From Alistipes sp. (GTDB lineage: Bacteria > Bacteroidota > Bacteroidia > Bacteroidales > Rikenellaceae): a DNA stretch of 64,000 nucleotides. Position 1 is the stretch's first letter. Each line of letters starts with the position of its first letter. This document shows, piece by piece, positions 19,227-28,631 of this stretch. The stretch is from assembly GCA_017629035.1 (NCBI GenBank), contig JAGBXX010000023.1:62001-126000 (forward strand). The letters are read 5' to 3'. Below the pieces are notes generated by a model. It worked only from the letters and a program-made list of their open reading frames with translations, ran no database searches and was not told the DNA's origin. The position numbers and the translations under genes are program-made.

Positions 19227-19679
19227 TTAGATATTGCCGATTGCATCAAGAATAGTAGCAATACTCTCCTCATTGAATTTGCCGCAAATGTCGAGTATAG
19301 CGATCTTATCGCCCTCCGACACAAAGACTATAAATTCTATCAGTTCGCCAGTGGTCTTCTGATACATACGGACCTTTGTGCCCTCATTGTCAATATTGGC
19401 AAGAGATGCAAACTCACTGCTCTTTGCGATTTTGTTAAAACGTTTGCTAATATCCTTAGCGTATTTGGCACTCTCAGTCTGGATAACAACAATATCATTA
19501 ATCGCACTCAGATCGATCTCGCTAGATACCCCTACCATCGAGAACATCTCACCTGTAAGGTTTACGACTGTAACATCATCTACTGAAGAGTACTTATTAG
19601 CAAGCTCATTCAACTCCGGAAGCGATGCCATAGCACTAAACGGCAACAGCATTATAATCATTGCAATAAATCGTTTCAT
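19227..19679 (-). CDS. DUF4252 protein, paralogue 1
   Basis: A 150-residue secreted protein with a signal peptide (MKRFIAMIIMLLPFSAMA). Its second half has the DUF4252 pattern: alternating strands with a YQKTTGE turn and IVFVSEGDKIAILDICG. It is a clear paralogue of the gene at 19799 (MKRxIxxxIxLLPxSAMA opening, same length and layout). A 119-bp gap separates the two, so it may be transcribed separately. Function is unknown. Confidence 0.75.
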   Translation of the reverse strand: MKRFIAMIIMLLPFSAMASLPELNELANKYSSVDDVTVVNLTGEMFSMVGVSSEIDLSAINDIVVIQTESAKYAKDISKRFNKIAKSSEFASLANIDNEGTKVRMYQKTTGELIEFIVFVSEGDKIAILDICGKFNEESIATILDAIGNI

Positions 19680-19798
19680 ATCTACTATTATTTATGTTAA
19701 TAATATACTACCTTTTGCTTAGAGTACTAAGCTTTGACAGTTCTCCAATCTCTCATAGGGTATGGTTCCCAACATAGCAACACCCCTAAACCGCAGCA

Positions 19799-20260
19799 TT
19801 ACTTATCATTACCTAGCGAGGAGATAGCTCCCTTCGCACCGCTATATGCATTTACAGCACTCAACTCCAGGTTTTTGCCTCGAATATAGGTCATAACACA
19901 CTCGCCACCCTCGGCCGTAACAATCACAAGGTCCGTAATACCACCTGAGCCATCCGAGCGCTGATAGATATCTACACTGCTGCCATTAGAGCTCACCGAC
20001 ATCACCATCTCAAATCCAGCCACGAGCTGAGCTATCTGCTGTCTAAAGCGAGCAATGAGCCCCGCATCGCCCACCGATATTGCCTTAAGACTATCGGCAC
20101 CCATCTCCACACCCATAGTGCGCAACATGCCACTTGAGAGGTCTATTGTCGTGCAATGCGACTTTGCCGAGTACTCCGTCATCAACTTATCAAGCGTTAC
20201 ATCCTGAGCCATTGCCGACATTGGCAACAAAGTTATTAACAATATTATAAGACGTTTCAT
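19799..20260 (-). CDS. DUF4252 protein, paralogue 2
   Basis: A 153-residue secreted protein from the ATG at 20260, chosen because it starts the signal peptide (MKRLIILLITLLPMSAMAQ) and avoids overlap with the preceding gene. Strands ending in IYQRSDGSGGITDLVIV and CVMTYIRG match the DUF4252 pattern. DUF4252 genes are typically found beside an ECF sigma and anti-sigma pair, as here, which suggests that they are targets or partners of that envelope signalling system. No catalytic residues are evident. Confidence 0.75.
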   Translation of the reverse strand: MKRLIILLITLLPMSAMAQDVTLDKLMTEYSAKSHCTTIDLSSGMLRTMGVEMGADSLKAISVGDAGLIARFRQQIAQLVAGFEMVMSVSSNGSSVDIYQRSDGSGGITDLVIVTAEGGECVMTYIRGKNLELSAVNAYSGAKGAISSLGNDK

Positions 20261-20277
20261 ATCAACCAGTTTATTAG

Positions 20278-21204
20278 TTAGAACCAAATGCCCACACCCG
20301 CAGAGAGTCGCTTACCCCCAGGACCTGTGCCACGCTTGAACATATCGACAAACGAGTAGTTAGCATAGCCATACAGACGCTTCCAACCTACACGCAGTGT
20401 TGCACCTACCTGCACAGGATTTAAGGTAACAGTATCGCTAATCGTAGTCCTAGGCTTCTTATAGAAGATTTGAGTACCGCAGAGGATATCGAGATTAACA
20501 CCCGCAGCAACAAATGCATCACGACCAATGGTCCAATCGAGCACCATAGGGATATGGACATACGATGCACGCAACTGCGACTTGCTATACCCCTTACCCA
20601 GAGCCACGGGGCGCATCATAGCGTCACGATACTCGAGCGTATACATATCCATGAAGCTATATCTATCCTCCATCATACCTATGGCCATGGAGAAGGCAAG
20701 CGAACGACTCTTATTCAGCGCCACATTGATTGTCGCCATGTTACAGACTAAGTTAAAGGCTTTGGCATCGTTAAACATCATCTGGCTAGCCTCCTCAGGG
20801 GTGTAGGCCGAGTAGTCGAGTCCCACAAGGGTATTTGTACCGAACTCGAAGGCTGCAAAATGGTTGAAATTAGGTGCACCAATACCCATAAAGCCGAAAT
20901 AGACCCTGTGTTTATTACTCAAAGGCTCATTGTTCACCGCATCGGCAATAATGCCGTAAGCCTCGGATGTGGAGATAGTCGAGCCACTATCCGCCGCCTG
21001 GGGCTGCTCACTCTGCTGGCGACCAATCTCGAACGTAGAGCCATTGAGCGATATGGCAAGACGACCATTGTTCGACGATACAAGATTGTTGCTATTGCTA
21101 CCAATATATACAACTGGCTTGTCAGCCTCACCATTCGCCTCCTGCGCCACGACACAAACAACCGATGCAACAAGCATCGCGACGACCAAATATACTCTCT
21201 TCAT
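20278..21204 (-). CDS. Outer-membrane beta-barrel protein in the ECF cluster
   Basis: A 308-residue protein with a signal peptide cleaved near residue 20 (VVAQ). The second half is made of amphipathic strands ending in an aromatic terminus (GVGIWF), as expected for a BAM-inserted barrel. The region from about 22 to 90 is polar and low in complexity (N, S, Q-rich) and may face the periplasm. It lies 34 bp after the anti-sigma-like gene. It may be the sensor or the output of the ECF system. No TonB box is seen. Confidence 0.72.
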   Translation of the reverse strand: MKRVYLVVAMLVASVVCVVAQEANGEADKPVVYIGSNSNNLVSSNNGRLAISLNGSTFEIGRQQSEQPQAADSGSTISTSEAYGIIADAVNNEPLSNKHRVYFGFMGIGAPNFNHFAAFEFGTNTLVGLDYSAYTPEEASQMMFNDAKAFNLVCNMATINVALNKSRSLAFSMAIGMMEDRYSFMDMYTLEYRDAMMRPVALGKGYSKSQLRASYVHIPMVLDWTIGRDAFVAAGVNLDILCGTQIFYKKPRTTISDTVTLNPVQVGATLRVGWKRLYGYANYSFVDMFKRGTGPGGKRLSAGVGIWF

Positions 21205-21238
21205 ATAGTTACACTTTTAGTTTAGATTATACAACTCA

Positions 21239-21709
21239 CTATTTTGATACTCCGCTTGTTATGCTATTTATAGCCAGCAGAGCCTTGTTTACATCATCAA
21301 ATACTGCTCCGACTACCCTCTCACTCTCCTTCAGCGCCTGAGCCTGGTCATCGACCATCACACCATCAACGTAGCAGACCAGCGACCCATCATCGACCTC
21401 ATGGTCACCAACATAGCTGTAAGCAACACCCAGAGCCACGACAGCAACACACGCAACAGCAGCAATCGATGCAGCACGCCTCATACCAAGCCATAGTGTG
21501 CGACCCATAGACCTCTTATGAGGAGTATTTGCAGGGGCGACAACATCACGCTCCAGGGCAAATGCGTCGAACATCAACTTTATAGGTCGAAGCTCATCGT
21601 CAAGCTCTTTGCACGAGGCAAGATACTCAGCCAAAGTTCGCTCCTCGTCCAAGGTAGCCTCGCCACTCAAATACCTATCAACCAATATTTTCACCTCACT
21701 TAACTCCAT
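21239..21709 (-). CDS. Anti-sigma-factor-like membrane protein
   Basis: A 156-residue protein with one membrane helix (about 79-97). The cytoplasmic N-terminal half (VDRYLSGEATLDEERTLAEYL) has the helix and DExRxLxEY pattern of the N-terminal domain of Bacteroidetes anti-sigma regulators. The periplasmic tail is short and acidic. It overlaps the ECF sigma gene by 14 bases on the same strand, which strongly supports a sigma/anti-sigma pair. It lacks the FecR domain, so the input signal is not ferric-citrate type. Confidence 0.7.
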   Translation of the reverse strand: MELSEVKILVDRYLSGEATLDEERTLAEYLASCKELDDELRPIKLMFDAFALERDVVAPANTPHKRSMGRTLWLGMRRAASIAAVACVAVVALGVAYSYVGDHEVDDGSLVCYVDGVMVDDQAQALKESERVVGAVFDDVNKALLAINSITSGVSK

Positions 21710-22214
21710 AATTCATATAAGTAATAAGTTGTTCACGTATGCTCTTTCGTGCCCTCGACAGATTCATCCTTACACTCGACTCATCGCACTCCAGAACAAG
21801 AGCAATCTCCTCAATCTCATAACCCTCCACATCTCGCATCTGCAAAGATAGACGTTGTCGCTCGGGAAGTTGTGCAATGAGCCTTCGTGTTATCGACGCC
21901 ATATCGCTCATATCCACACCCTTGTCGCCATCAAAGAGCGAAGTAACACTCCCCAGTGCCATATCATCACGATGTCGAGATCGTTGTCGCCACCTGTCTA
22001 TGGCTATATTGCGAGCCATGCGACATAGAAAGGCACGAGGATACTGACTATTAAGCACTCTGTCACGAGCCCTCCACGCCCTCTCGTATAGATCCTGCAA
22101 CACATCGTCGACCTCCGCATCGTCAAGCACAATGCTTCGAGCCAGGCGATAAAGCGTGTCACGGAGTCCCTCGACAAGCTCTATATACTCTCTTTCGTCC
22201 TTTTGGGTTATCAT
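21696..22214 (-). CDS. ECF (RpoE-type) RNA polymerase sigma factor
   Basis: A 172-residue sigma-70 family protein of ECF size. Region 2 has DVLQDLYERAW and the PRAFLCRMARNIAIDRWRQ segment; region 4 has LPERQRLSLQMRDVEGYEIEEIA and the recognition helix VRMNLSRARKSIREQL. It directs RNA polymerase to envelope-stress or surface genes, presumably including the cluster that follows. A housekeeping-type promoter (TTCG-N19-TATCTTTG) precedes it. Confidence 0.92.
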   Translation of the reverse strand: MITQKDEREYIELVEGLRDTLYRLARSIVLDDAEVDDVLQDLYERAWRARDRVLNSQYPRAFLCRMARNIAIDRWRQRSRHRDDMALGSVTSLFDGDKGVDMSDMASITRRLIAQLPERQRLSLQMRDVEGYEIEEIALVLECDESSVRMNLSRARKSIREQLITYMNYGVK

Positions 22215-22305
22215 CTATCTGCTATCTTTTGCCTATATAACGCACAACCTCACGTTTTGTAACATCGAGGCACGTTTTTTTTTTACGCCATATACATAAC
22301 ACCAA

Positions 22306-22336
22306 CAAAGATAGAAAAAAAATAGCACCCACCGAA
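22306..22336 (-). promoter_or_regulatory. ECF operon promoter
   Basis: On the minus strand TATCTTTG (22306-22313) lies 19 bp downstream of TTCG (22333-22336, one mismatch from TTTG). The leader would be about 85 nt. The -33 box sits in the loop of the porin terminator. Confidence 0.6.
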
Positions 22337-22345
22337 GTGGATGCC
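22315..22345 (-). terminator. Porin gene terminator with UUCG tetraloop
   Basis: On the minus strand GGCATCCAC and GTGGGTGCT form a 9-bp stem (two G-U pairs) closed by TTCG, followed by ATTTTTTTT. This is a strong intrinsic terminator for the gene ending at 22369. Confidence 0.85.
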
Positions 22346-22368
22346 GTACTCTATATATTATATAAGTT

Positions 22369-23688
22369 TTAGAAGTTATACTGAGCCATGATATTTATCC
22401 TATTTGCCGAATTGCTAATATCGTTCATATCCTTGCGTGAGCCGTAGAGATACTCCAGAGCGAGCGTGAGGCGTGGAGTGATATTGTAGAAGGCGTTGGC
22501 GAACACATAGTTACCACGGCGGTACTGACTATCCAAGAGGTAGCCATTTCGCTCCCCAAGACCCACCTCGGAGTATCCAGCAGCCACCCAGAACACATCT
22601 GGAAGGATGTTAACCTGCGCCGCAGCCTGCCAGCCCCACATCGGAAGTGTCTGAGCCTGAGCTCTATTCTCGGGATTGTAGACAATATCGTATGCCGAGC
22701 CTGCGAGGTCCTGAATATATGGCGTGATACCCTCGCCATAGGTACCATTCATATAGAGATCCACCCAACGTGTAACCTCGATATGGCCACTGAGCTGAAC
22801 ACCCCAGCCCACTCTCGTTGTATTCTTACCCTGAAGGTTGTCATGGAAGTACATATCACGCACCACACCAGTAAGACGAAGATGACTCTGGCGGTCACGA
22901 CCGAACTTATACTGCACATAGGCTATTCCGTCGGGCACACGCTGCATCACTGCCGAGAAATTCTCGCCATAGGTAGCACTAACACTTGGGCGCTCAGCTG
23001 CCACACCAAAACCAAAGCCACTGCGGGTATTATAGTCGTAACGTATCATCTCATTGAAGGCGAAGTTATAGGCGTTAGGACCCTGAAAATCTACGGTTTG
23101 AGGTGCGGCACCTAAATCACAGAATGTGGTAACATCACGACCTATCGTAAGCCCCTTAAACTGCACGTAAGCCGACCTAAGGCGTGGCACGTACGAGAAC
23201 TCATCGCCGCCACGGAAGTCCATATCGGTATACACAACCACACGACCCAGGAACGAGGAGTTAATCACCGCCTTCATATAGAGGCGTGAGGTCGAGGCAT
23301 CCATCATAACACGCTGCTTTGACTGATAGCCACTACTCATAGGGATGTCGTAGGGCACGAAGTCGATATTATCAACTGCGCCTCCAAAGTCGTAGCTTGT
23401 ACGTAGAGTTACAACACCACCCAGAGCCAACGAGAAACGACTATCTGGCGTGGTGAAGATAAACTGCGGAGTCATAGGCTGCTGGAAGCCCGAGCGGTGC
23501 GTCTCCATAAAGTCATGCATGGCATGCTTATGTGCTTTAGTATCACCTCGATGATGGTCGCCACCTGACGCAGAGGTATAGACCGAAGGGGTATAGTCGC
23601 CCTCATCGTGATAGGACTGCGCCCACGACTGGTTTTCGGCGAGTGCGAGGAGCGCAACAAGGAGAATTGAGTGTTTGAAAAGTTTCAT
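22369..23688 (-). CDS. Outer-membrane porin (DcaP-like / beta-barrel)
   Basis: A 439-residue protein with a signal peptide (cleavage near 24, SWAQ). A His/Asp-rich N-terminal stretch (DHHRGDTKAHKHAMHDF, about 44-61) could bind metal. The rest is a run of alternating beta strands with aromatic girdles, ending in INIMAQYNF, the C-terminal Phe signal for BAM. The FVPYDIP and GRDVTTF segments resemble DcaP-type trimeric porins. Substrate is unknown. It is transcribed alone and ends at a strong tetraloop terminator. Confidence 0.78.
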   Translation of the reverse strand: MKLFKHSILLVALLALAENQSWAQSYHDEGDYTPSVYTSASGGDHHRGDTKAHKHAMHDFMETHRSGFQQPMTPQFIFTTPDSRFSLALGGVVTLRTSYDFGGAVDNIDFVPYDIPMSSGYQSKQRVMMDASTSRLYMKAVINSSFLGRVVVYTDMDFRGGDEFSYVPRLRSAYVQFKGLTIGRDVTTFCDLGAAPQTVDFQGPNAYNFAFNEMIRYDYNTRSGFGFGVAAERPSVSATYGENFSAVMQRVPDGIAYVQYKFGRDRQSHLRLTGVVRDMYFHDNLQGKNTTRVGWGVQLSGHIEVTRWVDLYMNGTYGEGITPYIQDLAGSAYDIVYNPENRAQAQTLPMWGWQAAAQVNILPDVFWVAAGYSEVGLGERNGYLLDSQYRRGNYVFANAFYNITPRLTLALEYLYGSRKDMNDISNSANRINIMAQYNF

Positions 23689-23821
23689 AGTTGTTCTCTT
23701 TTTGGTTAAACAAAATTCACCTCAAGACAAACAACTTATATGCCAAAGAAATATCGCTCACAGAACCCCGACAACCCACATTTTGCTCGATATTTGAGTA
23801 TGAGGGACAAAAAACGATGTT

Positions 23822-25243
23822 ATGAGATATTTAAGCACGATACTCTTACTACTTGCAACTATCAACGCAACAGCCCAGGGTCTGAGCTTCGAGATGGCAT
23901 ACAACGAGATGATAGAGAACAACCTCGACCTCAGAGCAGCACGTGAGGGTGTGGAGATAGCACATAATGAGCTTCGAGCAGCACAAGGTCTGCGATACCC
24001 TAACATCGATTTCGTTGGTGGATACACACTTATGCAACGTGACTTAAAAATAGATTTAGGTGGTGCGAAAAATAGTTTAGCTAACGCCACACAAAATATT
24101 ATAGACAAAGGTATTAGTATAGGTTTCTTAACACCAAATATAGCAGAATTAATCGGTTCTCAGCTATCGCCTCTACTCGCAGCTGATTGGGGCTACACAC
24201 TCCAGAAACGCTCGGTGATACTTGGCGCGATGACACTCACCCAACCACTATACATGGGTGGTAGCATCAACGCAGCCATAAGAGCTGCCGAGATAGCGAA
24301 ACATAGCTCAGAGTACCAACTCCAAGCACTCACAAACGCCCTAACAACTGAGCTTGTGGAGTACTATTACGGCGTTATACTGGCAGAGTGCGCCTTGGAA
24401 TTGAGCCAAAAGGTGGTTAAGGGCATTGAGAGACACCTTTACGATGCAGAGGCGCTAGAGCTGGAGGGAATAATTGCCCATAGCGAGGTGCTATACATTA
24501 AGTACAAACTCTCCGAGGCCGAGCGAGAATTGTATGCAGCAGAGAGCAGACTCAAGCTTGCACGTGAGGCTTTATCGAAGATTTTAAATAGAGAGTGTAG
24601 CGAAATTCTTACAGATAGAATTTTTATTGTTAACTCAATATATGATATTGATTACTATAGAGAAAGTGCATCTAACATAAACCCAATTACGCTATCAGCA
24701 AGAGGCAATATAGCACTATCGGAGCAGGGTGTCAAGATAGCCAGAGCAGCGCTACTTCCCGAGATTGTATCCATGGGCGGAGGCGTAGTGGCAAGCCACA
24801 ACCTGAGCGACCTTATACCCCGTTGGAGTATCGGAATAGCTCTACGGCTAAGGCTATTCGACGGACTAAGAAAAGAGCAGCAGCTGATAGCGGCACAAAG
24901 GCGAAACGACACCTCGTTCACTATAGCAGAGAGCATAGATAGCAATATAATATTACTCACTGAGCAAGAGTATTATAACACGATTAACTCAATAACTAAC
25001 ACAGGTAAACTTGAGAGTAGTATAACCTTTGCACGCTCCTATCTCGAGGCCAAGCGAGAAGGCTTTAACGAGGGTATTACGCCCGCCTCAGAGCTTATCG
25101 ACGCAGAACTCGAACTCAGCGCAGCAGAGCTTAAGCGGCTCGCCTCGGCATTTGAGTTTTGCAAATCTCTAGCGCGTCTACTCGAGGCAGCAGGACTAAG
25201 TAGCACCTTTGAGGAGTACAAAGCAAAGGCCATATTCTTATGA
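23822..25243 (+). CDS. TolC family outer-membrane efflux protein
   Basis: A 473-residue protein with a signal peptide (cleavage near 19, ATAQ). It has the two-fold internal repeat of TolC: long heptad-rich helices, an AAQGLRYPNIDF segment in the first half and ARAALLPEIV in the second. Expected length for the family. It forms a trimeric outer-membrane/periplasmic channel. It is first in a co-directional set with an HlyD-type adaptor and two ABC-2 permeases (33-bp gap to the adaptor), which together make a tripartite export machine. Confidence 0.9.
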   Translation: MRYLSTILLLLATINATAQGLSFEMAYNEMIENNLDLRAAREGVEIAHNELRAAQGLRYPNIDFVGGYTLMQRDLKIDLGGAKNSLANATQNIIDKGISIGFLTPNIAELIGSQLSPLLAADWGYTLQKRSVILGAMTLTQPLYMGGSINAAIRAAEIAKHSSEYQLQALTNALTTELVEYYYGVILAECALELSQKVVKGIERHLYDAEALELEGIIAHSEVLYIKYKLSEAERELYAAESRLKLAREALSKILNRECSEILTDRIFIVNSIYDIDYYRESASNINPITLSARGNIALSEQGVKIARAALLPEIVSMGGGVVASHNLSDLIPRWSIGIALRLRLFDGLRKEQQLIAAQRRNDTSFTIAESIDSNIILLTEQEYYNTINSITNTGKLESSITFARSYLEAKREGFNEGITPASELIDAELELSAAELKRLASAFEFCKSLARLLEAAGLSSTFEEYKAKAIFL

Positions 25244-25276
25244 TATAATTTAACATAAATAGATAGCCATACTAGC

Positions 25277-26260
25277 ATGAAAACGAATAGTAAAAAGATA
25301 TTTATATACACTATTTTATCAGTTATAATTTTAGCGATATTAGTAATCATAACAAAGCATTTCACAGATGTAAATCAGCCAGTTATTCAGGGTATGGTGG
25401 AGTGCAAAACCCACATTGCATCATCGAAGATAGCGGGTCGAATAGACTCCATCTTCGTGAGTGAGGGCGACAGAGTTGAACGTGGCACACTACTCTATAC
25501 CTTATCAACCCCAGAGCTCAACAACGAGCTCAGACAAGTCGAAGCACTTCGTAACGAGGCCAAGGCACTAAACAGAGAGGTTGACAAGGGAGCTCGCAAA
25601 CAGCAGATAGAGGCAGCATATAACATGGTCAAGAAGGCTGAGGCAGCAACAAGCCTTGCACAGGCAACATTCGAGAGAGTGGAGCGACTATACAACAAAG
25701 GGGTTGTGCCACGCCAGCAGTATGACGAAGCTAAAGCAAATCTCGAGGTTATGAGTGCCAATTATCAGGCATCCAAGGCAGAATACAGCCTTGCTAAGGC
25801 TGGAGCAACAAGCGAGCAAAAGGAGATAGTGGCATCAAAAGTCAACGAGGCCACAGCGGCAGTCGACCAGGTAAATCTCTACATCAGCGACGGCAGAGTA
25901 TATGCTCCTGCAAGTGGCATAGTATCGACAATCACCTCAAACGAGGGCGAGCTGATAGGCACAGGATTTCCCGTAGTCACAATACTTGGCGTAGACGAAT
26001 GCTGGGCGACATTCAACATTCGTGAGAATGAGATGAGCAAAATATCGTACGGCAGTCGTGTGTATGGCTACATTCCCGCTATCGACAAATGGGCTGAGTT
26101 CGAGGTCTATTACATAGCATCCGAGGCAGACTTCGCCACCTGGACAGCCACACGTGCACGAGGAGGATTTGACATTCGCACATTCGAGATAAGGGTAAAG
26201 CCGATTGACCACAGCCTCAAGATACTCCCTGGAATGAGTATTATAATTCACGAGATATAA
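25277..26260 (+). CDS. HlyD/EmrA-type periplasmic adaptor
   Basis: A 327-residue adaptor with one N-terminal membrane helix (about 8-28). A biotinyl-lipoyl-like half motif (IAGRIDSIFVSEGDRVERG) precedes a coiled-coil hairpin (about 85-190), then the second lipoyl half (VYAPASGIVSTI) and a beta-barrel domain. It joins the inner-membrane transporter to TolC. The gene lies 8 bp before the first permease gene, so co-translation is likely. Confidence 0.9.
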   Translation: MKTNSKKIFIYTILSVIILAILVIITKHFTDVNQPVIQGMVECKTHIASSKIAGRIDSIFVSEGDRVERGTLLYTLSTPELNNELRQVEALRNEAKALNREVDKGARKQQIEAAYNMVKKAEAATSLAQATFERVERLYNKGVVPRQQYDEAKANLEVMSANYQASKAEYSLAKAGATSEQKEIVASKVNEATAAVDQVNLYISDGRVYAPASGIVSTITSNEGELIGTGFPVVTILGVDECWATFNIRENEMSKISYGSRVYGYIPAIDKWAEFEVYYIASEADFATWTATRARGGFDIRTFEIRVKPIDHSLKILPGMSIIIHEI

Positions 26261-26268
26261 ATAGATAG

Positions 26269-27444
26269 ATGTCACTAATATACAATATAATATCAGCGTT
26301 CAAGTACGAAATAGTTGAGATTGCAAAAAGCTCCACATATCGCACTACTCTACTCGGTTTGCCACTTGTAACAATCATCTTCTTTGGCACCATGTTCTAC
26401 TGTGGCACCATCGAAGATCTACCCATAATTGTCACGGACAACGACCACACGACATCCTCCAATCAGCTGCTAAGCATGATTAGCGCCACACGAGGTGTTG
26501 AGATAGCTGATTATGCAAGCTCATCGCTCGAGGCAGAAGAGATACTACGACGTGGTGATGCCTACGCCCTACTACTCATCCCCGAGGGGCTGGAGCGCAA
26601 CATTTATGGCTCGAAGCCGACAGATATCGAGTGTTACATATCGGGAACAAATCTCTCGGCAAGCGGGATTATCGAGCGAGAGATAGAGAGCTGCACACGG
26701 AGTTTTGCAGCAGGCATCGAGATAGAGAAGCTCAAAGCACAAGGGGTAAACCAACATAAGGTAATGCAAGAGGTAATGCCTATTAATATATTGGTACACA
26801 CCATATCAAATCCATATATAAACTACGGATATTACCTGGCACCAATATTCATGTTCATGACCTTGGCCATATTCACCACACTGACCACGACATACTCCTT
26901 TGGACGAGAGTTATACTACGCCACAGCACCCAGATGGCTCGCCTCGACAGAGAACAACATCGTTGCCGCCACTATAGGCAAGCTACTACCAACAACAGTG
27001 ATAATGGTCACATTCTCGCAACTGATCTACTTCGTACTATTCGTCCTAATGGGCATGGAGTGTTTAGGAAGCTACCTTACACTAACTATTGGCAGCATTA
27101 TATTCATACTTGCATATCAATCAGTTGCAGTATTTATCACGACCATTACTTCAAATATACGCTTAGCACTATCACTAGGCGGAGGCTATGCCGTAATGGC
27201 CTTCACCTTCTCAGGCATTACATTCCCAACCTCAGCCATGTTCGGGGTCATGAGACTGCTGTCAAATATGTTTCCACTCAGGTGGTTCAGCGAGATCTTC
27301 ATCGATCAGGCCATGCGCGGTGCACCACTAATATACACCCTAAAACCTCTCCTTGCACTAGCTATATTCACACTCATCCCACTACCGATCATCAAGCGAC
27401 TTCGACGAATAAGCCTAACACCGACATATTGGAGCAAAGATTGA
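26269..27444 (+). CDS. ABC-2 type permease, first of pair
   Basis: A 391-residue protein of the YhhJ/YbhR-type ABC-2 family: one N-terminal membrane helix (about 25-48), a ~130-residue extracytoplasmic domain beginning IIVTDNDHTTSSNQLL, then about five C-terminal helices. The SGITFPTSAMF segment near 320 is the conserved ABC-2 signature region. With the adaptor and TolC it should export a small molecule. No ATPase gene is present in this operon. One base separates its stop from the next start. Confidence 0.87.
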   Translation: MSLIYNIISAFKYEIVEIAKSSTYRTTLLGLPLVTIIFFGTMFYCGTIEDLPIIVTDNDHTTSSNQLLSMISATRGVEIADYASSSLEAEEILRRGDAYALLLIPEGLERNIYGSKPTDIECYISGTNLSASGIIEREIESCTRSFAAGIEIEKLKAQGVNQHKVMQEVMPINILVHTISNPYINYGYYLAPIFMFMTLAIFTTLTTTYSFGRELYYATAPRWLASTENNIVAATIGKLLPTTVIMVTFSQLIYFVLFVLMGMECLGSYLTLTIGSIIFILAYQSVAVFITTITSNIRLALSLGGGYAVMAFTFSGITFPTSAMFGVMRLLSNMFPLRWFSEIFIDQAMRGAPLIYTLKPLLALAIFTLIPLPIIKRLRRISLTPTYWSKD

Positions 27445-27445
27445 C

Positions 27446-28624
27446 ATGAACGGCATACAACACACTATATCAGCATTTTTCAGCAATATTAAGAGCGATA
27501 TTAGAGGAGAGCTAAGCGCTATATTTCACGATAGCGGAGCACTACTTCTAATCATTGTCGCCCTGCCTCTGTACACGATTATCTACTCCACGGCATACGG
27601 AAGCGAGGTGGTGCGAAGTGTGGCAATTGCCGTCGTGGATCAAGACAAGACCACCTCAAGCCGAGAGCTTATAAACGGAATTAGCAATGGGCCAAACACC
27701 ACAATACGCTACGAGCCACAGAGCATGCTCGAGGCCAAGGAGCTATACTTCAACGACGAGATATTTGGCATTGTATACATCCCACGAGGCTACGAGCGCA
27801 ACCTATTCGGCAACAGAGGAGCAAACATTGGTCTGATACTCGATGGTAGCCACCTGCTACTATATAGCCAGGTGCTCAAACAGGTGACATCGGATGCACT
27901 CACCCAGGGTGCAAACGTAGAACTGATGAATCTTATAAATAGCGGAGTTAGCGAGCCAGCGGCGATGGCTACAATAGAGCCCATAGCCCTCAATACGCAC
28001 CATCTATACAACAGATCGCTCGGCTACGGTTCGTTCGTAATGCCCTCGGTGGTGATGGTGATAATCCAGCAGACACTCGTAATTGGCCTTGCGATGATTG
28101 CCACACGGAGACGAAGCAGGGCTCTTGGAGTAGAGATCATCAGTGCACACTCTATCATAGCTAAGATATTGGTATATCTAACAATATACGGTATTAACTT
28201 AACTATAATATTAGGTGCCGTATGGCCTATATTTGGATTTCAGTACATGGGGAACACTCTCGATGTTGCGATCTTTGTTGCGCTATATATCGTGGCATCC
28301 TTGGCCATGGGCATGTGCTTAGCACAGCTCTTTAAGCGCCGTGAGACACCACTCCTATTTCTACTCAGCACCTCAGTTCCCATACTACTCCTTGCTGGTG
28401 TGTCGTACCCACGTGAGGCATACGGCTCGTGGCTCTATGACCTTGGCCGGCTACTACCAAGCAGCAGCGGCGTTGATGGCTTTATAGCTATTGCTTCGCG
28501 TGGTGCATCGCTTGGCGATGTCCTAACCGAAATTGCAACACTTCTGCTACTTACGGCAATATATCTAAGCACGGCAATCGTCATAAACTCCTATCTAAAA
28601 GGAAAGGAGCAAACAAAGAGATGA
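27446..28624 (+). CDS. ABC-2 type permease, second of pair
   Basis: A 392-residue paralogue of the previous gene with the same layout, including the VVDQDKTTSSRELI opening of the extracytoplasmic domain and a PILLLAGVSYP segment in the C-terminal half. The two probably form a heterodimer. The gene ends only 7 bp from the convergent uvrA gene, and I see no terminator in that gap. Confidence 0.87.
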   Translation: MNGIQHTISAFFSNIKSDIRGELSAIFHDSGALLLIIVALPLYTIIYSTAYGSEVVRSVAIAVVDQDKTTSSRELINGISNGPNTTIRYEPQSMLEAKELYFNDEIFGIVYIPRGYERNLFGNRGANIGLILDGSHLLLYSQVLKQVTSDALTQGANVELMNLINSGVSEPAAMATIEPIALNTHHLYNRSLGYGSFVMPSVVMVIIQQTLVIGLAMIATRRRSRALGVEIISAHSIIAKILVYLTIYGINLTIILGAVWPIFGFQYMGNTLDVAIFVALYIVASLAMGMCLAQLFKRRETPLLFLLSTSVPILLLAGVSYPREAYGSWLYDLGRLLPSSSGVDGFIAIASRGASLGDVLTEIATLLLLTAIYLSTAIVINSYLKGKEQTKR

Positions 28625-28631
28625 CGTTGCG

